From positions 1,105,552-1,169,551 of the forward strand of contig ML976982.1 in assembly GCA_010015675.1 (NCBI GenBank): a stretch of DNA of 64,000 bases, written 5' to 3'. The notes under the pieces were generated by a model. The model was not told the DNA's origin. It saw only the letters and a program-made list of their open reading frames with translations, and searched no databases. Origin of the DNA: Byssothecium circinans (lineage: Eukaryota; Ascomycota; Dothideomycetes; Pleosporales; Massarinaceae). This document shows, one piece after another, positions 53,899 through 64,000 of the stretch. The translations under genes were made by a program, and so were the position numbers. How positions within the stretch are numbered: the stretch's first letter is position 1; every line of letters starts with the position of its first letter.

Positions 53899-56800
53899 CC
53901 AGCACAAGCTGGTACCATGGATGGGTCGAGTGCCCCACTATGACAAGCCGAAGTCGTAGACCATCCGCAAACGGCGGGTCGATGGATCGTACCTTCAGTC
54001 GTTGCAGAACCGGCAAGTTGTAGGAAGCAGATGTAAGGAAACTCATTTTTGTTTGCGTGCGATCTGGCGCAAGTGGTTGGCCTAATGCCGAAATGTCAGC
54101 ACAATGAGATAGTCCGTGACGGCGCCTCGGACAGCTTAGAACTCTTGGGCCCGGTTAAATCGGCAAGTTGGTTTGATATAGGACACCGTTCTCATATGCG
54201 GCCGTACAGGGATAAGATGGGTTGACGGGTGTCAATCCTCGACAGGCCACAGGATAAGTCCGACTCTGGACCTTCGGTAGTGTGCTGCATCGGGTCTAAC
54301 GAGGGAGTTGACGGAAAAGAAACAAAACAAGTCCATGTATCAATGTTTTGGGACATGTGCTGCAATCGATCTAGTGCTGATTGGCGTCGCAAGAGGGGGA
54401 ATGTGAAGCCGTTTGCCGTCTTCAAATCGCTGTCATGACATACTGCGTCGATTAATAATTGGCAAACGCCAAGGCATTGTAGGTGAAGTCGAGGGCAACG
54501 ACGCCGTGAGAAATGCCGCCGATCAGAGGCGATTTCTTGGTTTAGCATTGACGTCTCCCAGGGATGGTTTTGCCGCGTCGCAAGCCACCGATATCGAAGG
54601 TTGAATTGTTGGAGAGCTCAGGATAAAACCATCGACTGTCCTTTACAGTGTGTGAGCTAAGCCAGGAGGCCATAGCGGTGGCCCGTGGGCAGTGATCGAA
54701 AATAATGTGGAGCCTCTCAGGGACGTCCAACACTCGAGTTTCGTATTCATCTTCAAGCCTCCAAGCAATTTGGAATACCAGTAGACATTGAGTGTGTTTG
54801 TGTCAAGCAGGGGTGCGACGAGTTTCCGCGAGGGTCGCTGCTTCGGAGGCGGATTCAAATCTCGAATGACTTGCAGAGGGCGAAGGTCGATTCAACAATT
54901 GTACTGCAAAATGGTGCATCGATGCGAGACAAACATGAGCACAACAATAGTATTAGTGAGGGACAAACGACACGCAATGGGGAACTAGGACGAAGCCATC
55001 CGACGCGACTAACGTGGAACGAGTGTAGTGAGCGCTAGGTGAAACCGCTGATTGGCCCATACAGCCACCCAATAGTCTCCTACGAAGCATTAGTCACGAC
55101 CGAACGTGAGTTGAGGAGAACTGGACATACCATTGCCCCTTTGGATTGCGGTCATCGATGCAGCCTCACAAAAGAGTTAAAGTGAGCGCCAGATAAACGG
55201 ACGAAGAAGTCTGAAACAAGTCGATAGCGTGCATTTGAGAAAAAGCGGCTTTGAAGGTCCATCCTAGCGGCGATGGTCGATCGCTAGTCATTGAGATGGT
55301 CGAGATGGTCCTCGAGGAACGTCGTAACCGTAATCGGTGGCTATTGGCCGCAGACTTGCAACCTCTATGGTCAGTTTCAGGTCTTTGTATAGTTGACACG
55401 TCTATAGCTCGGGATAGGCCATCTACTCGGACCGAACACGTTCGACTTGACAGCCTGACGGAGTTGACACAACGACCGGCACTATCTCGAGATCGGAAAG
55501 CCCTGAGATGATCAAGTGCATGCGATAAACGTCCATGATAAATTGCATATTGTACTCGACGTAATGACACGACAGTAATTGGGGACACCCTTTTGTTCGG
55601 ACACGCTCGTCTAATCTTGCTCGTCAATGAAGGGTATGTTAAGAACCGGAGCACAAAGCTGTGCACACTAGCTTAAGAAAGTAGACGGTTCCGACAGGGG
55701 TCCCTACACTAGTCGGAGAAGGCAAGTGGATGTTGTGCTGTGGCTTCACTGGGAAACGTTTATACAGGCAAGAGTGCGTTTCATCAACCGGTATGCTTTT
55801 TGATGGACCTTGGGGTAGGGGGAAGCTGTGTGTGCACCGGTGGCTGAGCCAAGACGTTGCTCCAGTGCATTGGAGTTGGACAGACGTCAATTGTGGCGGA
55901 TTGTAGAGGCATAGCATGCTCGATGGAACCGTCGTGACTCCAACGAGATGGACCAATCCCACGACGTGGAAAGTTTGAGCACCCGCAGTTCCAGAGACCG
56001 GGTGAAGAAGCTGTCGTGCACCGCAGAGGTACGTTCTCGATTGGAGGGAGAAGCTGCAGACTGGGAGGAAAGTGCCGGAGGGGGTCGGCGGTGTCTGCAC
56101 GAAGCCAGTCAAAGCAGAGAGGGGAGTTAGGGGAAGAGCAAGGGCTCCTCACCGACTCGAGTGCTTAGTTTTGTGCCATCCGGCGTGGGTGACATGTACG
56201 TCGACCTCGAGGTGGAGGCGCCTTTGTGCACAAGTGTGACGGTGTACATTCCCAGAATGTCGGCACGTCAGTACTGTGCGACAGCGGTTACCGCCGCTTT
56301 CGCGTTCGCATTTTCGTGGCAGCGTGCGTCTTCCCGACATGTCGACCTGCGCTGCGGGTCAAGATCTGGTCGATGGCAAGGCGGTGACAAGCAACAAGCA
56401 ACAAGCAACAGGCAATGCAGGCCGGGTCGTGACGCAGCGGTGCGACTGCGATCCTGAAGCGTGGGAATGGAAACGGGAGTTTGGTGGTGGGTGAGGGGTG
56501 AGGCGGGGTGATGGGTGAGGTTAGGAGTGGGTCTTGCCGTATCGGAAGCAGAGCCGCATCAAGAGCGTTCTGCGCGGAAGGAACGGCGGCGGACTCCTTC
56601 CTCGCAGGTCTCATATGTAAACAACATGAGGCCCTCCAAATCATCGCATCACGGGCCAACGATACTGCACAATTGACGTGGGCAGGCGGCGACTCAAACG
56701 CCTCCACGGCTCAAAACGGTTGTAGTCAGGGTCCCTGGTAGACGAGCAAGTACTGCACATGTATAGGGAGAGGGCACACGAGGATGGCGGACACAGGGTA

Positions 56801-59800
56801 CGGCGACAGGGTTTGAAACCAAGTGGGAGGGTGCGCTGAGCACCAGATGGCGTTGGCGGCTCACGTCGTGTGTGTATGGTCACTATGGTGTATGACAGGC
56901 CCCGTGATGACTAAGCACAGGGAGGGGAGGAGAGCCTCGGCTGGCAACTCGTCACGATCCCGAGATGAGGCCAGGGTCCGACTCAGGACGCACCGCGCTG
57001 CCGCTATCCGCCGCTCTGTCGAATGAGGCCACGAGCGTTGCCGGCCTGCGCAGTGTCTGCCCCTTTTGCACATGGAGCAGTGAGCACTGGCGCACATGGA
57101 GCACACAGGAGCCAGAGACTCGAGGTACATTATTTACATTATTACTGCAGTCTCAACATCTTAAGATGAGCCTTAAGGGCGGCGATCAGCGAGGGCCTAG
57201 GGTCTCAAGCCGGCGGCGGAATATACGACGCTACGTGCTTGACAGGCCCGCGAGATGGCTTGGATGAGATGTGGCGCAAGATTCAGCCTTGGCAGGCCAT
57301 ACAGCGAACTGCTCAGAGCAAAAGTCGAGCGGCATGACGGGACGTCAGGCGGTCGAGGGCTGCTGTGCAACGGCGTGGCCCGTCGCGTTGCTCTCACTGT
57401 CGCATCGCAGCTTGTGCGAGTCCAAGCAGGCTGGTTCCGAACAGCAGGTCCATCGGAGCCAGGATGCGCGCGAAAGCTGGGCCGAACATGTTCGGCCGGG
57501 ACACAGCTTGAGCGGTCAAGACGACGACCTATCGCGACGGATGCGAACGCTACACGCAGCGCACATGGCCCTGCCTCCGGGCCGGCCATCATCGTCGACC
57601 AGAGCCAGAATCTGGACAGGTGGTTGCAGGTGAAGTACGGTACCGTGATGTGGGAAGGGCGAAGAGGAAGGTTGTGCCATGCCTAGCAGACGTCTGAAAT
57701 GGATGTTTCAAAAATCGAAATCGAAATCGAAAGCGAAAGCTCAATAATAATGCTGCAGCGTGTTTCCAGAATGGCAAAACAAAGTACGGTCGGTACAGAT
57801 GGGCAATCTCACAGGTAGATGGTAGATGGATGGTGGTGAGAATCGAGATAGCGGCGCAATCTCATCGAATTCTCATCGTTGCGTCGTTGCATCACCCATC
57901 TCGCAGTCGCAGATCGGCGGATTCTGGCGCCATCCCGTTCTGGGCCTAGCCGCCACATCCCTGCGCCAATCGCGCCGCCTTGGACCTCGACTCCACCGAC
58001 ACCCATAAGTGTCATCCTGTCAACCCCTCCGGCTATCTAGCAGAGTGCCAGGGGCGTTCAGAGGTTCCCTCGCCGTCGTCTTCTCACGTCCTCGTCGTCA
58101 TGCGTTGCACGTGTAGGCCCGCTCGATGCTACGTACATACATGCGTCTCTTTGACCATGGAGTGAGACCCCAAGTACGCCAGATCTGCCTGCGATGGAGA
58201 TGTAGCAGCGTTTCGCCGCCGTTTGAGGTCAGAGAGACCTTGCGCGAGTCAAAACTCACGCACTCCACACTCGGCCCCAGCCCTCCGCGGCCATGCTTGC
58301 TGCTCGTGGTGAAGGATGCCCAGGTACGCTGTCGATCACCCGCCTCAGGATGGTGGAAGAACGGCCGCTGCTATTTTCGTCCCACGTACTGAATGCCACA
58401 GCGATACTTTGACTGCGGCACCAGACTCTTCGCACGCCGCGGCTTCTCGTCACCTGGGAACGGCAGCCACCAGCCCGGTTTGGTCTGCGGTGGTGGGCAC
58501 GGGAAGCCGTCGTGATGCTCCACATGTCCAGGGACGACCCGTTGCTGTGGGCGAGGGTTCACGGAGAGGTGAAGATACGGCCACAAACCGCATCCTCACG
58601 CATGCTGCTTCTGCCTTTCCCTCCGTCTCTCCGAGATAGCTGACCTGCCCGCGCAACCAACACAGTCCCGTACGACGGGTCCCCGGGTCGTGCGTCTGTG
58701 GTGGATGTGATGTCCGCCTGTCTCATGTTTAGCATAGTAGTAGCCGTGCGTCGAGGGAAGCATCAGTCTGGAAACAGGGTCGTCTGGGCAATGTGTTTCC
58801 TGTTTGGGCGGCCCGCCACTGTAACCAGCGGCGTTTTGATGGGACGTTGACATGTCCACGGTCGAGGCGGCGGTCAGGGCGAGCGTGTGGGAGGGAGCTG
58901 CAGTGTCGCTGCAGCCATCAAGCGGGACAGACACTTGTAGACACTCGCGCACTCTCGAGGGCGGCGACGAAAGCACCCCTGTGCGTTTCCCGGAGTCTGC
59001 ATCGAGTCAGCTGCAGCTAGCAGATCGGCGGCGCGGGCTTGTCGAGTAGCGGAGGAGAGTCGAGACGGGCGAGGATGTTTGATATAGGCATCCCAGCAAG
59101 AAGCTAAGCCGGGCTTGCTCGTTCCCTGAGTCTGCGGACTGCGGCATCCTAGGCCCCAGGAGGGCCCTTTTTGTTTCCCGAGTCTGTCAGCCTGCCGCGC
59201 CATGGCGAGTTTGTGCACGCTCGGAGAATTGATACCTTAGCGAAGACCAAACCTTAACCCTCACCTGTCAAACGCGCAGACGTCCAGCATGGCCTTGCAA
59301 ACCAGCACCTCCTGGCACCCAGCGCTGCTCCTGGCGCTGCTCCTGGCTGGTCTGAGATGCAGACGTACTAGAATGACGGCCCGTTGCAGTTCTGCTTCCG
59401 CCATCGTAACGCCTTTGAGAACCCATGGCGCAGGTCCTCTCTTAAAGCTGCCCCCATCCCCTTTCGTCGTCTACCCCATCTGTGAACTGCTGCGTGTCTG
59501 TACCGGCTGCTCTTTTCACCCTCCACGCGACACAACACCAAGCCACACGCCGACGGGAACGATATTAATTCTCCCACTATAGTCGGCATCGCCACGCTGG
59601 GCATCGACCGCCTCGCCATCATCTCTCCTTGGTTGTATGTTTCGTTGACCTTCAACCTCTTGTCTCTCATTTCCTCCTACCTCGACCAGTTCTAGGATTT
59701 GAAATTGTCAAAGGGTACGTTCTCATTGCTCGGCCTCCGTGCAGCCCATTACGATTGCACCGCGAACCATGGGAGCAGTCCTCGGGTCAGATGGGTGTCG

Positions 59801-59914
59801 GCTGTCGACGCTGCCACCAACGTTTCTCTGGGATGGAGACATTTGCAATCTGGTCCACTAGTAGCGAGCTCCCGCTGACCGTTGCAAAGCTTTAAGCTCG
59901 CCTCACCGCACACG
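53899..59914. other. 6-kb gene-free region upstream of the homeodomain gene
   Basis: Many short open frames exist on both strands, but none shows a domain, a signal peptide or splice-linked extension. GC content is high in much of it. It may be the extended promoter and 5' UTR of the TALE homeodomain regulator, or contain noncoding transcripts. An (atcgaa)n repeat lies near 57713-57739. Confidence 0.4.
57713..57739. repeat. (ATCGAA)n short tandem repeat
   Basis: Consecutive atcgaa units followed by agcgaa variants are directly visible in noncoding DNA. Confidence 0.75.
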
Positions 59915-61517
59915 ATGGAATACCTCACGCTGCAGGATATTCCACATCGCCATAACTACCACTCGCGCAGAATGGCCTCGCCAGACGCTCCACGCGCTGG
60001 GTCGCAGCTGCCGGGCATGGCTGTATGTGAAGCTGCTCCTTCTCCTTCTCCTTCCTCTTCCTTCCCTCCTTCTGCCATTTCCTCCTCCATCCCTCCTTCC
60101 TCCCTTCCTGGCCGCGCCTCGCAGCTTCCGCCCGCGGTGATGCCTCCCTCCGCTCCTGCCCCCCCTCTCCCCACAACCATTTGGGGAATCGGGGTTAGCT
60201 CTGCCCACGACACCTCCGATGCACATGCATGCTGTAGACTCCTCCATGCTGCTGAACCACCCTCAATCCCCCGTCCAATGTCTCCTCCGCACCGCCCATC
60301 CATCCATCTGCCAGATCCGACGCAATTGAAAAGCATGCGGATCGATAGCCTCATCGATTCAGACGCCGGCAAGGCCACGGGCAAAGTCGTTGACCATTCA
60401 CAGCAGAGCCATCATATGCGGAACTCTCCGCCCTTCCAGCCAGGCGAGCAGCGGCCTTCCAATACGCTGCCGTCGTTCTCGCAGGTATGTCGGCCGCTCT
60501 CCATCTCAAGTCATATCTGACAGCAGCCCAGCTTATGCAGAATGTACGTGAGCCATCACCGCCGCGCACCCCGTCCCGCAAGAATGTCTCCATGGAAAGC
60601 TCGCCAGTGAGCAGGACGCACTTTGACGAGGTAGCGTGGGAATCCGACAGCAAGCATAGACGCACCGACACAGCCTCCTCCAGCACTTCGGCCTACTCTG
60701 CTTATGATCCCCGACACCCCACTGCTGTAGAAGCCACCGCACGCGCCCAGCAAGCAGCCTATCCGCATCACTACCATCGCCCGAGTCTACCGTATGCTAC
60801 TCCACCGCCCGCTGGTGCCGTAACAGGCCACGCTCGTCACCATTCGGCCTCAGTTGTCCACGCCTCTCATGCTGCCGGCTATCCCTACCATCATGGCCAT
60901 TCCGCTCCCACGGCCCATTATGCCGCTCCACATCAAGCTGCTGCATATGAACACCGAGGCAGCTACTACCCCGAGCCGCATTACGAGCATCAGGATCCGT
61001 ACTATGCATCTGTCCAGCCATACATGTCTGCCCCACCACCAGGCTACGAGATTGGTTATCATCCCCAGGTGCAGCCGTACAACAATTACACTTTCCAGGC
61101 AACAATGAGTGCCGACCAAAACTCGTTCAGCAACAGGAAACGACGCGGCAATCTACCCAAAGAGGCAACTACCATCCTCAAGAACTGGTATGCGGCCCAC
61201 CAGGATTCGCCTTATCCCAGCGAGGACGAGAAGAACGAGCTTGTTAGATCGACAATGCTCACGATGAATCAGGTACGTCACGCCCCAGTTTTCCCAGCTC
61301 CCAATCGCAACTGTCTCCGAGATGTCACCTGTCATGCCTCTCTTGTTCCCAACCACGGTTGGCTTGCTTTCCCAACTCCGTAACCAGATACCAATTTTGC
61401 AAGCATCCTAACAGATAGCAGGTCTCTAATTGGTTTATCAACGCCCGACGGCGCTTTCCAGGGAAGGAGGGGAGGGAGCAACGCGGATCCGTCGGTCATC
61501 CTCGATCGGCTGAATAG
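59915..61517 (+). CDS. TALE-class homeodomain transcription factor
   Basis: Exons 59915-60484, 60541-61272 and 61422-61517 keep frame and give about 465 aa. The homeodomain near the C-terminus is of the three-amino-acid-loop-extension type: RKRRGNLPKEATTILKNWY, then HQDSPYPSEDEKNEL. A 149-nt intron after TMNQ is followed by VSNWFINARRR (recognition helix with the WFINARR core). The N-terminus is Ser/Pro- and later His/Tyr-rich, probably disordered. LPDPTQLKSMRIDSLID is a conserved-looking motif. A possible extra intron (GTATGT near 60022 to CTGTAG near 60237) could remove the Ser/Pro/cysteine-containing part of exon 1; the annotation here leaves it in. Relatives regulate conidiation and fruiting-body development. 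Confidence 0.88.
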
Positions 61518-64000
61518 CTTTGCAAGAGTTGTTTGCTGCATTCTCGAAAATTCGGTTAGCCTCGAGCATCTACCCATTCATAATCCAACCAGCATGTGGC
61601 TACCCGCTACAAGACACAAGATTGAGAGAAATGTCAATCACCTGCTCGGCTTCGATCAATCAGCCATACCTAGACAGCATGTCGTACCTACTATCTAGGT
61701 ACCGAGCATAGCCGAACACGTCGTGGACACTTCTCCCAGCCTTGCCCCTTGTACAACTTTCCCCACGATGTTTTGGTTACCCGTCTGCAACACGCCTTCA
61801 CTTCACAACTTGTACAACACAACTAAACTGGTATATCGGCTATGTCGAGTCACTTTTACGGCTAAAGGACGCGCACTGGCGGCTTTCCGTAATACTTTCC
61901 TTCACTTGTTGCTACTTCCACGACCAGAACCAGGATCCTCCGTTTTTGCATCGGCGTTTTTGCATCGGTCGTCGGCATGCCTAGGCGTTTTTCTATTCAC
62001 GATTCTTGTCTATGCATCAAGAGGAGTACCGGTATTCTACTGCCTGAGAGGGCAAAAAATGGACGGCGGCGAACATTGCATCAACACGGCACGGAATTTG
62101 CTCAAATCATTGGTATCTTTCCTAGGAGTTCCGTCCTTTTGTTTTTCTTGCTTAGCTTGGTTACGCTTGGGTATACCCGGGAAACGACCAAAAAATGGGC
62201 GGACAGATTTCGGATAGCCTTCGGGCATCTTTTTTGGTTCCAGCTTCCAAGTATTATTAACGTATAATTTATCTGGCATCATTGTCATCATTGGTGTTCT
62301 TCCCCTCTTTCTGCCCCCCTCCTCCCCTCCCTTTCATCGGCATGTGACGATCAGTTATGTTGCTTCGAAGCGTAATCACTTAGTCATGACTTGATGCTCA
62401 CAGCACAGCCGCACAGATCTTTCCTTCCTTCCCCCACTCTCCTCGCTTCCGACCAAGAACCCGCCTAGCTGGTTGCTTGCGTCCGCTTCACTTTTCCTTC
62501 TTTCCTGCCATGCGTCACATTAGACTATATAATCCATCTAGAACCTTGGGGACCGAACCTTGGAAACGAAGAAAAAAAGGGACGCTGGACGCGGAAAAGG
62601 AAAAGGAAAAAAAAAAAGAGAAAAGGGAAGGAAGAAAGCCGACCAGACCCACATCCAAACGAAACTATAAAACGATAAACGATACAACATCATAACGCAC
62701 ATGACCAATGATTCGCAAGAGCCTCCTCACAAGCGATGCTGCACACTGCACACCGTACTGTCGATCCGCCCACGAGCGAAATAATAATAACGTCCGAACT
62801 GAATAAGAATGGAACCTGGTCGGCGAGCCTCGGCACCCGCTGCCTCTAGCAACCTCCCTAAGGGACCAGGGGGTAAAAGCACGGGGCAAAGCACGGGATG
62901 CAAGACGGCTTGATATTGCTCATGTCATGTCATGTTCCTGTCATGTCACATCACATCATCTATTAAGACTGTGGGTTTCAATAAAACGTTATATGTAAGA
63001 TAAGATTGAACATGCATGCTGTCACGTCACATTGATCGCTTGTAACATGGACTGCATGGACCGTACTGCATGCATGCGATGTATGTATGTATGGATGTAT
63101 GTATGGATGGGGGTAAGTTGGAACTTGGAACTTGGAACTTGCATGGGGAGATCTGAGGATTTTGGGTTTTTAAGGTTTGGTGGTGAAACGGGGTTAGGCG
63201 AGCTAGAAGCAGGGCGGAAAAAAGAACATGGAACGAGAACAAGACTAAGAAGCGAAACTAGCTAGACGGGGAGTATGGCAGCGTGGGGGTGCTAGTGCGA
63301 AAGTTGGAAATAATTATATAAATAATGGCAGGCTGGAAATATATTATTGGCACTGAACTATCCAGTGACTAGATAGTCTGGCGCGCAGCGTGAGTAGCAG
63401 TGGCAGTGCCAGCTTGAGTGGCAGACGTTTCGAAGAGGATCATTTAGGTTTGAAGGGCTGCTGGGGTTGGCGGTGCTGGGTGCTGGGCTGGCACGGACAG
63501 ATACCCAGATTAGGCAGTGGGTAGGGTGTCGGACGGGCGACTGGGGTTCCGGATCCGGACATTTTACTATACTGGAAGGAGGGGAGGCGTCGAGGCGGAA
63601 GGGTGGCTTGCGTGGTAGGGTGGATGCGTCTAGGTGGGATAACGTGGTGTGTGGATCGGGGCATGGGGATCGGGGGATTTATGTATGTACCGTACCTAGG
63701 TAGTTTTGTGCCTGTTTGCCGGCCGGATGCGGTGTGTATGGGATAGTGTGATGGTCTAACATTTGAAGCGATGGTGGTGGTGGAGGCCTGGTGGGTGGGA
63801 GATGGGATGGAAGGAGTTGCATGTCTGTCTCAAGTTGCGAACTTCGGACTTGGGACTTACTGTGCAGTACATGGGTCTACAGTCCTAAAGGAAGTGACTA
63901 AGTCTTAAGGGTAAGGGTAGGTGTCATCATTGAGGCTGAGGTACTTAGCACGTTGATAATCACAGTCACTGTCACAATCACAATTGCGCTACTGCCTTGT
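61518..64000. other. 3' flank without supported gene, with short repeats
   Basis: The first kilobase is pyrimidine-rich and likely includes the 3' UTR of the homeodomain gene. Further on there are only short low-complexity tracts: catgt repeats near 62920-62950, a GTAT/GGAT tract at 63080-63110 and a ggaactt triplication at 63119-63140. Open frames look accidental. Confidence 0.4.
63080..63140. repeat. Tetranucleotide (ATGT/ATGG) tract and GGAACTT triplication
   Basis: gtatgtatgtatggatgtat-type units are followed within ten bases by three copies of ggaactt. Both are simple repeats in noncoding DNA. Confidence 0.75.

Noticed and set aside
57255..57686. Plus-strand open frame of 143 codons
   Set aside because: A second long frame overlaps it on the same strand, both are Arg-rich in GC-rich DNA, and no domain is visible.
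61723..62217. Plus-strand open frame of 164 codons with hydrophobic parts
   Set aside because: Most likely pyrimidine-rich 3' UTR of the homeodomain gene; no conserved motif or start context.

Overview
The window is nuclear DNA of a filamentous ascomycete. Genes carry short introns (mostly 47-200 nt) with GTAAGT-like donors and CTAAC branch sites, and many proteins have Pezizomycotina-type architecture. The gene content (Zn2Cys6 regulator, DHA1 transporter, cysteine-rich secreted proteins, mucin-like surface protein, fungal TPR relic) suggests a Dothideomycete, possibly Pleosporales. That placement is inference, not measurement.

Layout. 0-4.5 kb is gene-poor: a TA-rich stretch, a broken short-chain dehydrogenase with a lesion in its catalytic motif, and spacer. 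4.5-27.5 kb is a dense housekeeping block: Dcp2 decapping enzyme, a DUF4112 protein, a multi-pass membrane protein with an unusual stop-containing segment, tRNA thiolation factor Ctu2/Ncs2, a PTM1/GOST Golgi seven-TM protein, mitochondrial Iba57, an aspartic protease relic, a 2-oxoglutarate/Fe(II) oxygenase-like protein, a sulfotransferase-fold protein with an altered P-loop, the Rad5/HLTF repair ATPase, and an NDUFAF6-like complex I assembly factor. Exon structures for nearly all of these were worked out from splice signals and keep frame.

27.6-48 kb is a surface and secretion neighbourhood. It holds three loci of one cysteine-rich secreted family: a decayed copy and an intact copy in tandem at 27.6-29.3 kb, and a tandem-domain copy with Kex2-type KR sites at 46.7-48.0 kb. 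It also holds a large Ser/Thr-rich, probably GPI-anchored mucin with 183-bp internal repeats, a membrane-anchored aspartic-protease-fold protein lacking the catalytic motifs, and a Zn2Cys6 regulator beside a DHA1 drug-type transporter.

48-54 kb looks accessory: AT-rich patches, a Dcr2-like phosphoesterase, the C-terminal relic of a TPR protein, and a MITE-like element with matching terminal inverted repeats. From about 54 to 59.9 kb no gene could be supported. A TALE homeodomain regulator follows, and then a 3' flank without supported genes.

The most interesting signals are the cysteine-rich secreted family with its apparent Kex2-processed tandem form, and a possible newly formed intron in the membrane protein at 10.8 kb.
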